Shown in pieces: positions 25,799-34,833 of a DNA stretch of 50,878 bases. Source of the DNA: a bacterium. GTDB lineage: Bacteria > Vulcanimicrobiota > Vulcanimicrobiia > Vulcanimicrobiales > Vulcanimicrobiaceae. The DNA is taken from the NCBI GenBank assembly GCA_021778415.1, contig JAJYCL010000022.1, positions 1 to 50,878 on the forward strand. The letters run 5' to 3'. Each line of letters opens with the position of its first letter. The stretch's first letter is position 1. The notes beneath the pieces were generated by a model that was given only the letters and a program-made list of their open reading frames with translations, was not told the origin of the DNA and searched no databases. Position numbers and translations under genes: made by a program.

Positions 25799-27262
25799 AT
25801 GGTTTCCGGATTGCTTCGGCCCGCTGGGCACCTTGATCTTACTTCGGCACTCGCGCCGTATGGCGGGCCGTGGAACGAGCGACAAGCTGCTCACCTTCTT
25901 CGCCGGGCGGGATTCGGCGCATCGCCGGCGATGATTCGCGACGCCGCGGCACTATCGATGAACGATGCGGTCACGACGTTGTTGCGAATGCCGCCAGCCG
26001 ATCAGGCCGGTCGCCCGGAGATTGCCGATGTGCGCGAAGCTATCGTGCAAGCACGCATGCAATACGGCAAAAACGGTAGTAATGATCCCGTCGCATTAAA
26101 GGCGGCGATTCAGGGTTTGCGACGTCAGGAATTTCGTTCGATCCTTGGGATGCAGTTGTGGTGGCTCAATCGCATGTTAAACACCCCGGCACCGCTGCAA
26201 GAGAAAATGACGTTCCTGCTCTCGGGGCATTTCACGACGGCGGCGTTGCAAAAGGGCGTCACTCCCGAAATGGTTTTCAACCAAAATCAACTCTTTCGCC
26301 GTTATGCGTTGGGGAATCTTCACGATCTGACACTCGCTGTGAGCCGCGATCCTGCGATGCTCATCTATCTCGATAATGCTCGCAGTGCAAAACAGCACCC
26401 GAATGAAAATTACGCCCGCGAGTTAATGGAACTTTTTACGCTTGGAATCGGCAACTATTCCGAGGAGGACGTCCGTCAATCAGCGCGCGCATTTACCGGT
26501 TGGTCCGTCGATTATCGCTCCGGACAATTTCTGTACCGTCGATTTATCCATGATAACGGCAGCAAAATGTTTCTTGGGCAGACGGGGAATTTCGACGGCA
26601 CCGATATTGTTCGGATTATCTACGATCAGCCGGCGTGCGCACGGCAGTGGGCAAGTACGCTGCTCAATAGCTTTGTCTATAACAATCCCGAACCGCAATT
26701 AATCGATGCGCTGGCAGCCGAATTGCGCAGGCATCGGTACGAGTTGGCGCCGGTGATGTCGACGCTGTTGCGGAGCAACGTCTTTCATTCATCGCGCGCG
26801 TACCGATCATTGGTGAAGAGCCCGGTCGAATTCGTTGTCGGCTCATACGCCGCTTTGGGACTCTCAACGATCGATATGCGCGCTTTGGGTGCGTTGCGGC
26901 AAATGGGGCAAGTGCTGTTCTATCCGCCAAACGTGGCGGGCTGGCCACCGGGGTCGAATTGGGTGACGAGCGAGATGTTGATAGCGCGCGAAAATTTCCT
27001 CGCCGGTTTGGTGAACTCACCGCTGATGCGTCAGTCCACCTGGATGGGCCAAATTCCGATGCGTGCCGATGGGGCCACAAAAATGCTTGTCGATGAACTG
27101 CTCGGCGGCGATGCGTCTGCGCTCTCGTATGCGCAACTCTCGCAATATCTCGACGGTGCGAGTAAGGCCGCGTTAGGCGGACTGTCGCCGGAAAATTATG
27201 AGACCCGCGTGCGAGGCGGCGCGTATCTTACTATGGCCATGCCCGCTTATCAGCTAGCATAA
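25799..27262 (+). CDS. DUF1800 family protein
   Basis: A 487-aa DUF1800 protein. Typical features: HLLRRAGFGASP at the N-terminus, ENYARELMELFTLGIGNYSEEDVRQSARAFTGW in the middle, and FYPPNVAGWPPGSNWV with the conserved GWP near the C-terminus. The family is of unknown biochemical function and nearly always lies beside a DUF1501 gene, as here (gap 15 nt). The pair is thought to act outside the cytoplasm. No signal peptide is evident at the ATG chosen. Confidence 0.9.
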   Translation: MVSGLLRPAGHLDLTSALAPYGGPWNERQAAHLLRRAGFGASPAMIRDAAALSMNDAVTTLLRMPPADQAGRPEIADVREAIVQARMQYGKNGSNDPVALKAAIQGLRRQEFRSILGMQLWWLNRMLNTPAPLQEKMTFLLSGHFTTAALQKGVTPEMVFNQNQLFRRYALGNLHDLTLAVSRDPAMLIYLDNARSAKQHPNENYARELMELFTLGIGNYSEEDVRQSARAFTGWSVDYRSGQFLYRRFIHDNGSKMFLGQTGNFDGTDIVRIIYDQPACARQWASTLLNSFVYNNPEPQLIDALAAELRRHRYELAPVMSTLLRSNVFHSSRAYRSLVKSPVEFVVGSYAALGLSTIDMRALGALRQMGQVLFYPPNVAGWPPGSNWVTSEMLIARENFLAGLVNSPLMRQSTWMGQIPMRADGATKMLVDELLGGDASALSYAQLSQYLDGASKAALGGLSPENYETRVRGGAYLTMAMPAYQLA

Positions 27263-27277
27263 GGAGTCGATGCAATC

Positions 27278-28504
27278 ATGAAACGTGGAAATTTTCTTCT
27301 TGGGGCTGTATCCGGGCTCGCCGTTGTTGCCTCGACTGAGCATCTCTTCGCGCGTGCGTTGGCTCAAGCGCCTTTACCGGGATTGCCGGGCGGTGAGAAC
27401 CGCGTGTTGGTGCTCATCAATTTGCAAGGCGGGAACGATGGATTAAATTGCATTGTGCCGCATGGCGACGCTGCTTACTATCAGGTGCGCCCGAATCTTG
27501 CGATTCCTCGCAACGACGTTCTAGGCTTAGATGCACATGTCGGCATGAACCCGCAGATGCGGTCGCTCAAAGCTATGTATGATGCGGGATTGGTCGCGGT
27601 GGTGCAAGGCGTCGGGTATCCGAAGCCCAATCATTCGCATTTTCGCTCCACGGAGATTTGGCAGACCGCTGCGCCCGATACCTACGAGCATACCGGTTGG
27701 TTGGGGCGGTATCTCGATGACGCGCAACTTCCCAAGGGATTGTTCAACGGCGTTTCGCTTTCGCCGGTGCTCCCCGAAGTGCTTGTCGCCGAACGAAACG
27801 ATGTTCCGGCAATCGCTCAACTCGCCGGATATGGCCTCTATAGCGATCGCAATGCCGTAACGCGGACGGCGCTGACGCGATTGGTCCACGACGGACGCAT
27901 GCCATTCTCCTCACCGTATCTTAGCCATATCGCCGAAGTGGAAAGCGATGCTCAACGTGGCTCGCAAGAACTCCCGGCGTTGGTGCGCGGCTATAAAACC
28001 GATGCAAGTTATCCGGCGACACCGCTGGGACGTAGTCTTGCTCTCGCGGCACAAATGATCGGTAGTGCGAACGTGGGTACGCGCGTCATCTATATTCCGC
28101 ACGGATCCTTCGATACGCATGTCTCACAAAAGGGCACCCAGGATCGTTTGTTGGGGCAATTCAGCGATGCGATGAAAGCATTCTATGAAGATCTTGCAGC
28201 GCACGGAAACGACAAACGCGTGTTGACCATGACATTCTCGGAATTCGGTCGTCGCATCGCGCAAAATGCCTCGGCCGGAACCGATCACGGTGAGGCTTCA
28301 CCGCTGTTTCTTATCGGTGGCGGTGTGAAGGGCGGTCTCTACGGGAATTATCCGAATCTCGACATCAATGCAAATATGGGAAATCTCGCATACACAACCG
28401 ATTTTCGTAGCGTGTATGCAACGGTGCTAGAGCGCTGGCTAGGCCGGCCCTCCGAAGCGATCCTGCGCGGTCGCTATCCTACGATGGGGGCGATCTCGGG
28501 ATAA
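27278..28504 (+). CDS. DUF1501 family protein (sulfatase-like fold)
   Basis: A 408-aa DUF1501 protein, partner of the DUF1800 gene just upstream. The N-terminus MKRGNFLLGAVSGLAVVAS is a signal sequence, with KR where many members have a Tat RR. Conserved segments are VLINLQGGNDGLNCIVP, NHSHFRSTEIWQT, GSFDTHVSQKGTQDRLLGQF, TFSEFGRR and TDHGEASPLFLIGGGVKGG. These belong to the alkaline-phosphatase-like superfamily, with the Asp/His metal positions kept. The substrate is unknown. An AAGGAG ribosome site precedes the ATG. Confidence 0.9.
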   Translation: MKRGNFLLGAVSGLAVVASTEHLFARALAQAPLPGLPGGENRVLVLINLQGGNDGLNCIVPHGDAAYYQVRPNLAIPRNDVLGLDAHVGMNPQMRSLKAMYDAGLVAVVQGVGYPKPNHSHFRSTEIWQTAAPDTYEHTGWLGRYLDDAQLPKGLFNGVSLSPVLPEVLVAERNDVPAIAQLAGYGLYSDRNAVTRTALTRLVHDGRMPFSSPYLSHIAEVESDAQRGSQELPALVRGYKTDASYPATPLGRSLALAAQMIGSANVGTRVIYIPHGSFDTHVSQKGTQDRLLGQFSDAMKAFYEDLAAHGNDKRVLTMTFSEFGRRIAQNASAGTDHGEASPLFLIGGGVKGGLYGNYPNLDINANMGNLAYTTDFRSVYATVLERWLGRPSEAILRGRYPTMGAISG

Positions 28505-28512
28505 ACGACGTT

Positions 28513-28530
28513 ATCCGTGCAAGCACGGAT
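28513..28530. promoter_or_regulatory. 18-bp palindrome, site 3 (upstream of lipoprotein gene 28565)
   Basis: ATCCGTGC-AA-GCACGGAT, a perfect 8+8 inverted repeat followed by GC. It shares the outer ATCCGT/ACGGAT arms and the trailing GC with the sites at 17893 and 24053, and it ends 34 nt before the GTG start codon. Part of the proposed common operator family. It starts 8 nt after the DUF1501 stop, so a weak terminator hairpin is the competing reading. Confidence 0.6.
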
Positions 28531-28564
28531 GCTCCCAGTGCAAGCGACATGCTAGGTTGAGCCT

Positions 28565-29542
28565 GTGAAAAGACCAGTGATCATGAGCGCGTTCGCATTG
28601 CTCGTTGCCTGCGGTGGGGGCGGCTCGGCGATTCGCTCCGCACCGAGTGTCGTTTTGCCTCCGCCGACGGCACCTCCGGTGAATGCAACTCCGGCACCAA
28701 CGGGTCAGTCGCCACCACACATTGGGGGATGCTCCATTTTCCCGGCAGATAATTCCTGGAACCAGGATATTTCGAGATTTCCCGTCGATCCGAAATCCTC
28801 GGCCTACCTTGCCTCGATGAACGCATCCACGACAAATCTTCATCCTGATTTCGGGAGCGATCCGACGTACGGAATCCCTTTCGTCGTCGTTCCGCCGACG
28901 CAACCGCTTGTCTCATTGCAGTTTCTTTACGCCGACCAAAGCGATCCGGGGCCATATCCGATTCCGGCAAACGCGCCCATCGAGTATGGTAATGATCATC
29001 ATATTCTCGTCGTACAAAGCGGCACGTGCATGTTGTATGAACTCTATCATGCAACGTTTATCGGTCCTGGTTGGGATGCCGATTCGGGAGCGATATTCAA
29101 TCTGAATTCGGATGCGTTGCGTCCCGATTATTGGACATCTGCCGACGCGGCGGGCCTTCCGATTCTTCCCGGGCTTGCTCGTTTTGACGAAGTGCAGAGC
29201 GGTGTGATCACTCATGCGCTTCGTTTTACCGTGCAAGCGACACAAAATGGATTTATTCATCCGGCGACACATTTTGCAGATGCTAATGCCGACCCGAATC
29301 TCCCGCCCATGGGTCTGCGCGTCAGGTTAAAAGCGTCGTACGATATTTCATCCTTCACCGGCGAATCGCTGGTTATTCTCACTGCGCTAAAAAAATATGG
29401 AATGTTTGTTGCGGATGATGGCGCGGATTGGTACATCTCCGGCACGACAGACGCTCGCTGGAATGCGAACGATTTGAATCAGTTACTCACCGTTCCCGGC
29501 TCGGCATTCGAAGTTGTTCAGACGGGGCCAATCATTCATTGA
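28565..29542 (+). CDS. Predicted lipoprotein, unknown function
   Basis: A 325-aa protein starting at GTG, with a short lipoprotein signal (FALLVAC, then GGGGS) and a Pro/Thr-rich linker. The mature domain begins CSIFPADNSWNQDIS and contains YGNDHHILVVQSGTCMLYELYH and ALRFTVQATQNGFIHPATHFAD. I have the impression that related proteins of unknown function occur in soil bacteria but cannot name a family. Several conserved-looking His, Asp and Trp residues suggest an enzyme or ligand-binding fold. The palindrome at 28513-28530 lies upstream. Confidence 0.75.
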   Translation: MKRPVIMSAFALLVACGGGGSAIRSAPSVVLPPPTAPPVNATPAPTGQSPPHIGGCSIFPADNSWNQDISRFPVDPKSSAYLASMNASTTNLHPDFGSDPTYGIPFVVVPPTQPLVSLQFLYADQSDPGPYPIPANAPIEYGNDHHILVVQSGTCMLYELYHATFIGPGWDADSGAIFNLNSDALRPDYWTSADAAGLPILPGLARFDEVQSGVITHALRFTVQATQNGFIHPATHFADANADPNLPPMGLRVRLKASYDISSFTGESLVILTALKKYGMFVADDGADWYISGTTDARWNANDLNQLLTVPGSAFEVVQTGPIIH

Positions 29543-29554
29543 GTCGGATCGGGT

Positions 29555-31126
29555 CTACTGGCCGGAGGGAGAGTTCGTAATTTCCCTGATATCGTGATAC
29601 AAGGGCTTTAGACGCTCGTACATTCGTAGATAGACCCTGCGATACAGGGCATCGTAGATCGCGGCATTCGCGGCATTCGCGGTATTCGGGGCAAAGGTTC
29701 GCGCAATGCGTGTCATGTGTTGCACCGCTGTTGCAAAATCCGGGTGAATGCCCAGGCCCACGGCAGCATCAATCGCAGCGCCGAGTCCGGACGTTTCATA
29801 GACATGCGGACGAGCGACCGGTAAGCCGAAGATATCGGCGGTAATTTGCATAGCGGCATCGCTCTGCGATCCCCCACCCGAAACACGCAGCGATTGTAAC
29901 GGCGTTTTGCTGCGACGCACGATGCGCTCGGCTCCCTCGCGTAGACCAAAGGCCAACCCTTCGAGAATGGCGCGATAGATGTGCGCTCGCGTGTGCATAT
30001 CGCCGAAGCCGATTATCGCGCCTTTTGCTTCAGGACCCGGCGTTTTTACTCCCGGCGTCCAGTACGGTTGCAAGACTAACCCCATGGATCCGGCGGGAAC
30101 GGTGCCGACGAGTTGATCGAAGAGTGCTTCGGGCGACGTTCCGGTACGTTCTGCGGCTTGTTGTTCGAGCAAGCCAAACTGTTCTTTAAACCAGTTGACC
30201 ATCCAGTAGCCGCGAAAAATCTGGACTTCAAGATCGTAGGTACGCGGTATCGCCGATGGATACGGTGGAACGAATCGCGTTGCCTCGAGATAGCGTGATG
30301 AAACGGTATTAATCGTCGCCGTTGTGCCGTAGCTCAACGCTGCAATGGTCGGATCGACGCAGCCGGAGCCTAAGACCTCACATGCTTTGTCGGCTGCAGC
30401 CGCGATGATCGGTGTTCCCCGTGGAATTCCGGTTGCTGCGGCGGCATCGTCAGTGATGCTTGCGATGACCGTTCCGGGTTCGACGAGATCCGGTAACATC
30501 GAGCGCGTGATCGGTAAGGCGTTCCATTTCCAATCGCGCGAGTCGGCCCATTGAAGTGCCTTAAAATCAAACGGAAGATAGCCGACTTGCGAACCGATCG
30601 AATCGATCATCCGCCCCGTGAATCGATAGAGTAAATACCCCGAGAGCAAGAGATAGGCGCTCGTCTTGTTCCAGATGTCCGGCTCGCAGGCTGCGATCCA
30701 ATTGGCTTCGGCCTCGGTTTGGAAATAGGTGATCGTTTCCGTCAAACGAGTGAGCGCGAAGAGGGAGCGCCATGCGAATGGAAGGGGCGGCAATGTGGGG
30801 CTCTTTCGCTGATCGAGCCACGTGATGGCTTTGCGAAGCGGCCGCCCGTCGCTATCGAGATTCACCACCGTTCCGCGTTGCGTTGTGATGGCGACTCCGG
30901 CGATGCGATCTCGTAATGCCGGATGTTCTTCCCAGAGGCGATTGCAACTCGTGCACACCGCGGTCCAGAACGCATCGACATCGTGTTCATGCCAGGTTGG
31001 CCGTGTTGCGACGTAACCATCAAGCGGAACGCGAACTTTTGCGAGCAAATCTCCGTGCGGATCGAAAATAAGCGCGCGAACGCTCTGCGTTCCGTTATCG
31101 ATGGCTAAAAAGAGGTCGCGTTTCAT
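29555..31126 (-). CDS. FGGY-family carbohydrate kinase
   Basis: A 523-aa sugar/polyol kinase with the actin-like two-domain fold. FLAIDNGTQSVRALIFDPHG is the phosphate-1 loop, ITTQRGTVVNLD the substrate side, YGTTATINT phosphate-2, and VSGGGSQSDAAMQITADIFG the adenosine motif. The ATG at 31126 overlaps the glpD stop by 4 nt; an upstream extension lacks similarity. Being next to glycerol-3-phosphate dehydrogenase suggests glycerol or a related polyol as substrate, but the sequence is not close enough to GlpK for a firm call. Confidence 0.87.
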   Translation of the reverse strand: MKRDLFLAIDNGTQSVRALIFDPHGDLLAKVRVPLDGYVATRPTWHEHDVDAFWTAVCTSCNRLWEEHPALRDRIAGVAITTQRGTVVNLDSDGRPLRKAITWLDQRKSPTLPPLPFAWRSLFALTRLTETITYFQTEAEANWIAACEPDIWNKTSAYLLLSGYLLYRFTGRMIDSIGSQVGYLPFDFKALQWADSRDWKWNALPITRSMLPDLVEPGTVIASITDDAAAATGIPRGTPIIAAAADKACEVLGSGCVDPTIAALSYGTTATINTVSSRYLEATRFVPPYPSAIPRTYDLEVQIFRGYWMVNWFKEQFGLLEQQAAERTGTSPEALFDQLVGTVPAGSMGLVLQPYWTPGVKTPGPEAKGAIIGFGDMHTRAHIYRAILEGLAFGLREGAERIVRRSKTPLQSLRVSGGGSQSDAAMQITADIFGLPVARPHVYETSGLGAAIDAAVGLGIHPDFATAVQHMTRIARTFAPNTANAANAAIYDALYRRVYLRMYERLKPLYHDIREITNSPSGQ

Positions 31127-32652
31127 GCCGGGAGCCCGTAGCGCATAGCGATGCGTTCCTTGTAATCGGCCTCTTCGCGTGCCATGCGCTGATCGTCCCA
31201 GTGGAGTTCTTCTTGGCAAATCGCCCGTATTCGTGGCAAAAATGACGCACCGCCATTGCGCGCGAGGAGACCGATGCGCGTACGGCGGAGCAAAAGATCA
31301 TCGAGATGGACCACGTGTTCGCGCTGCGCCGACCATCGTAGCTCGGCCCAAAGAAATGGGAGTGCGCCAATTGCGTGCATGTCGTTTTCGCGTGCCTTGT
31401 TGAGAAGCGTTGCAGCGTGCGGACCGAAGCGTCCAGCCAATCGTTGTCGCACGGCGAGCGAGAGGCCGGATTCCGGCAGCGATGTCGGCGTGAAAATCGG
31501 TCGTTCGTCGAGAGAAAACGTTTTTGGAGCGAGCATTGGTGCCGCAGCGCGCAATGCGGCAAGCGCCATCGGGCGAAACGTCGTGAGCTTTCCGCCGGTG
31601 ATCGTCACCATGCCGGGCTCGGTAAGGACGGTATGATCTCGTCCGGCTTTTGATGGATCCGATTGGCCGTCGTCGATTACCGGGCGCACACCCGCGTAGG
31701 TTGCGATGATATCGGCTTCGCGCAAATCGCAGCGTGGGAATTGCGCGTGCAATGCTGCTAAAAGATAGGAGAGTTCCGCGCGCGAGATGTGCGGCTCCAT
31801 GGTGAGTGCATCGTGGTGATCGACATCGGTCGTTCCGACGAGCGTGGCTCCAAGCCACGGATACGCGAAGACGGGGCGGCCATCCGCCGGATGTTTGATG
31901 GCAATCGCTTGCGCAAGCGGTAAGCGCCAATCCGGAAGCAGTACATGGCTTCCGCGTAATGGACGCAGACGCAGCCCAGAAGCAAAGACGCCGGTCGCGT
32001 TGATCACGACGCTCGCGGTGATCGTCGCCGTGCGGTTCGAATCACGATCGGTGATTTCGGCGCCGACAATTTTCCCCTCGCGGCGAATCATCGACGTTGC
32101 CTCGATATAATTGAGGGCAACGGCGCCGCCGTCGCAGGCATGCCCAATAAGCCGTAGGACTAAGCGCGCATCGTCGGTCGTGGCATCGATATATACATGC
32201 GCGCCGGTGAGTTCGTCGGATGCGATCGTCGGCGCTAATTGTTGCGTTTCTGTTGCGTCGGTATACCGATGTGTGCGCCTGCCGGCGAACAGATCATAGA
32301 GTGCAAGGCCGAACCCAAGTTCCATGCGCCCCGGCCTGCGACCGCGATAATGCGGCATGAGGAACGGCATGGGATCGACAAGCCCGGGTGCCGCTTGTAG
32401 CAAGGCTTCGCGTTCGATAACGGATTCACGCGTGAGCCCGATTTTGCCCTCGGCAAGATAGCGTAAGCCGCCGTGCACGAGCTTGGATGATCGACTCGAG
32501 GTAGCCGACGCATAATCCCCGCGCTCGACGAGGACGGCGCGAAGTCCACGTCGCGTTGCCTCGTGTAGGATGCCGGCTCCGGTGATGCCGCCGCCGACAA
32601 TGAGGACATCGCATGGTTCGCTCAGGCGTTGCCAAAGAGCTTCGCGCGTCAA
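31123..32652 (-). CDS. glpD: FAD-dependent glycerol-3-phosphate dehydrogenase
   Basis: A 509-aa GlpD-type flavoenzyme that oxidises sn-glycerol-3-phosphate to DHAP and passes electrons to quinone. It has the FAD dinucleotide fold VLIVGGGITGAGILHEATRRG, then the signature SSRSSKLVHGGLRYL, GTTDVDHH, VRPVIDDG and TITGGKLTTFRPMA, plus the C-terminal cap domain. The length is normal. It lies between an AGPS-like flavoprotein gene and an FGGY kinase gene with 4-nt overlaps on both sides, a gene order also familiar from actinobacteria. Confidence 0.93.
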   Translation of the reverse strand: MTREALWQRLSEPCDVLIVGGGITGAGILHEATRRGLRAVLVERGDYASATSSRSSKLVHGGLRYLAEGKIGLTRESVIEREALLQAAPGLVDPMPFLMPHYRGRRPGRMELGFGLALYDLFAGRRTHRYTDATETQQLAPTIASDELTGAHVYIDATTDDARLVLRLIGHACDGGAVALNYIEATSMIRREGKIVGAEITDRDSNRTATITASVVINATGVFASGLRLRPLRGSHVLLPDWRLPLAQAIAIKHPADGRPVFAYPWLGATLVGTTDVDHHDALTMEPHISRAELSYLLAALHAQFPRCDLREADIIATYAGVRPVIDDGQSDPSKAGRDHTVLTEPGMVTITGGKLTTFRPMALAALRAAAPMLAPKTFSLDERPIFTPTSLPESGLSLAVRQRLAGRFGPHAATLLNKARENDMHAIGALPFLWAELRWSAQREHVVHLDDLLLRRTRIGLLARNGGASFLPRIRAICQEELHWDDQRMAREEADYKERIAMRYGLPA

Positions 32653-34235
32653 CAGAGTTTTCCGGGATTCATGCGCATATCAGGATCGAAGTGTGCGAAA
32701 ACGGCGCGCATGGCATCAAGTCCAAGCGCCCCTTTTTCCGCCTGGAGATACGGCCGGTGATCCAGGCCGACGCCATGTTGATGACTGATCGTGCCACCGT
32801 TGCGAACGATCGCTTCGCTAATCGAGCGTTTGAGTACGCTCCAGCGTTGAAGATTCTTTTCGTACTCGGCAGCGAGAGGAAAGACGAACGTGCTATAGAC
32901 GCTTGAACCTTGCGAGTAGACGTGTGAGAGATGCGTATAGGCGAGAACGCCGCCGTCGTCGTCTAAGACGTGGTGTGCGGCAGCTTCGATATCGTGCATC
33001 ATCGTGTGTACGCGCGGCCAATCGACGGCCGTTTCCACCGTATCGACGGCATATCCGCACTCCCACAGGGCATTGCGCAGATAGACTCCGGCAAAACGAT
33101 TGTGACGCCAACGATTGCCAAGACGCGCGCCCACCCAGACGCCGCGGTGCTCGCGAATGATCGCTCGCGCATCGTCGAGAATAGCGCGCGCCGATTCGGA
33201 TGTTCCGGTGACACCGATCATTAAAAGACATGCTTCATCACGGCAGCCACGCAATGCGATATAGTGTTGAAGCAGTGTGAGCGCGGTGCTCGTTCCGGCG
33301 AGTTGCAGCGTTGTGGCTGTTTCCATGGCATTGGCGAGTCGAATCATCGAGAGGTCAACGCCGCGATGGACGAGCGTGCGCACGGCCGTTTCGGCATCGT
33401 TCCACGTTGGGAAAAAACATCCATAAAACGATTCGCTTGCGGGCACGGGACGAACTTTCACCGTTGCCTCGGTCACAATGCCGAGTCGACCTTCAGAACC
33501 GAGAACGATGCGGCGAAGATCGATGCCGGCCGCTGACGCGGGGAAGGTCGGAATTTCTAGCGTGCCGACCGGTGTTTCAATGCGCCCACCGGCAAAGAGA
33601 TCGTCGATGCGCCCGTAGCGTAGCGATTGTTGCCCGCTCGAACGCGTGACCACCCAACCTCCGAGACTCGAATATTCAAACGATTGCGGAAAGTGTCCGA
33701 GCGTATAGCCGTGATTGTGTAGTTGCGCTTCAAGATCGGGGCCCATGACACCGGCTTCAAACGTTGCCAATCGACTCATGGTATCGAGTGCAAGCAACTT
33801 GCGCATTCGGGCCATGGAAATGGTGAGCACCGGCTCATCCCCATCCGGTGGAGTAAGATGGCCGACAACACTTGTGCCACCGCCATAGGGAATAACGCGC
33901 GCCTTGCACGATGCTGCAAATGCGAGAAGATCGCGAACGTCACCGGATGATTCGGGAAAGGCGACACCATCGGGAACGCGTTCGATGCGCCCAAAACGCA
34001 GCGCCAACCAATCCGGGAGACTCTGCCCACGAGCATGGAGTACGCGTGTCGCAGCCGTGTGATCGACGAGCGGATGATCCGGCAATCGACTCGGTCCGAC
34101 GGTAGCCGTACACTGTTCGAAGGCGGCATCGGCGATTGTTGGCGGCGTGCCGAGCAGATCGCGGAGATACGCCCGAGCAGCCTCCGGGAGGGTAACGTTT
34201 ACGGCGTCGTCTCCCCATCCGTTCCATCGTCGCAT
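32649..34235 (-). CDS. FAD-binding oxidase, alkyl-DHAP synthase (AGPS)-like
   Basis: A 528-aa VAO-fold flavoprotein. The start MRRWNGWGDD is typical of the bacterial AGPS-like branch. The FAD domain has VIPYGGGTSVVGHL, FPQSFEYSSLGGWVVTRSSG and VLGSEGRLGIVTEA. The cap domain has GTISHQHGVGLDHRPY, equivalent to the His-rich active-site loop of alkyldihydroxyacetonephosphate synthase, and it ends MNPGKLC. True AGPS swaps an acyl for an alkyl chain on acyl-DHAP in ether-lipid synthesis. Whether this homologue does so, or is a GlcD/D-2-hydroxyacid-type dehydrogenase, is open. Its neighbour GlpD makes DHAP, which keeps the lipid hypothesis alive. Confidence 0.85.
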   Translation of the reverse strand: MRRWNGWGDDAVNVTLPEAARAYLRDLLGTPPTIADAAFEQCTATVGPSRLPDHPLVDHTAATRVLHARGQSLPDWLALRFGRIERVPDGVAFPESSGDVRDLLAFAASCKARVIPYGGGTSVVGHLTPPDGDEPVLTISMARMRKLLALDTMSRLATFEAGVMGPDLEAQLHNHGYTLGHFPQSFEYSSLGGWVVTRSSGQQSLRYGRIDDLFAGGRIETPVGTLEIPTFPASAAGIDLRRIVLGSEGRLGIVTEATVKVRPVPASESFYGCFFPTWNDAETAVRTLVHRGVDLSMIRLANAMETATTLQLAGTSTALTLLQHYIALRGCRDEACLLMIGVTGTSESARAILDDARAIIREHRGVWVGARLGNRWRHNRFAGVYLRNALWECGYAVDTVETAVDWPRVHTMMHDIEAAAHHVLDDDGGVLAYTHLSHVYSQGSSVYSTFVFPLAAEYEKNLQRWSVLKRSISEAIVRNGGTISHQHGVGLDHRPYLQAEKGALGLDAMRAVFAHFDPDMRMNPGKLC

Positions 34236-34296
34236 CCGCGTATCTATCGTGCGGCATCCTCGGAAGCCTTTTGGCGGGAGTCCGGCGAAAGCCGGA

Positions 34297-34833
34297 ATGA
34301 TGATGACACGTCGTCAGCTCATCAAGACGGGTATTGCGGGCGTCATTGTGCTTGCAGTCGCCGATCTTGGTTACCAATGGTATTCCGATGGGCAAGCGGT
34401 GCCAGAAGATTCGTACGCATATCGCGTGTTAAGCGCCGAATCGCGCGTCATCATCACCGCCATTGTCCCAGCGATGCTTGCCGGTGCATTACCGTCGGAA
34501 AACATGTCGCTTGCTATTCGCGATGTTGTTCGTGGCTTTGATATTGCCGTTGCGGGGTTGCCGCCAAGCGTGCAGGGCGAAGTGCAGCAATTGTTTGGCC
34601 TACTCGGTTTTCCCTTAACGCGCTGGGCCGTCGCCGGGGTTGCCGTGCCGTGGCATCGCGCCGATGTCGCACAAGTGACGGCGTTTTTAACGCGCTGGCG
34701 GTTTAGTAACGTTGCGATGTTGCGGAGCGCCTATGATGCGTTGCATCAATTAATCAACGCCGCCTGGTATGGCAACGCGCAATCATGGCCGAGTATCGGC
34801 TATCCCGGACCACCGCCGATCGGTGCGAAATGA
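34297..34833 (+). CDS. Tat-exported small subunit of a GMC dehydrogenase (gluconate 2-dehydrogenase subunit 3-like)
   Basis: A 178-aa protein with a twin-arginine signal (MTRRQLIKTGIAGVIVLAVAD). The body is helical (YRVLSAESRVIITAIVPAMLAGALP), as in the small subunit of FAD-dependent glucose or gluconate dehydrogenases. The family serves as chaperone and Tat hitch-hiking partner for the cofactor-bearing large subunit. Three consecutive ATG codons (34297, 34300, 34303) are possible starts. It ends in an ATGA overlap with the GMC gene. Confidence 0.8.
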   Translation: MMMTRRQLIKTGIAGVIVLAVADLGYQWYSDGQAVPEDSYAYRVLSAESRVIITAIVPAMLAGALPSENMSLAIRDVVRGFDIAVAGLPPSVQGEVQQLFGLLGFPLTRWAVAGVAVPWHRADVAQVTAFLTRWRFSNVAMLRSAYDALHQLINAAWYGNAQSWPSIGYPGPPPIGAK

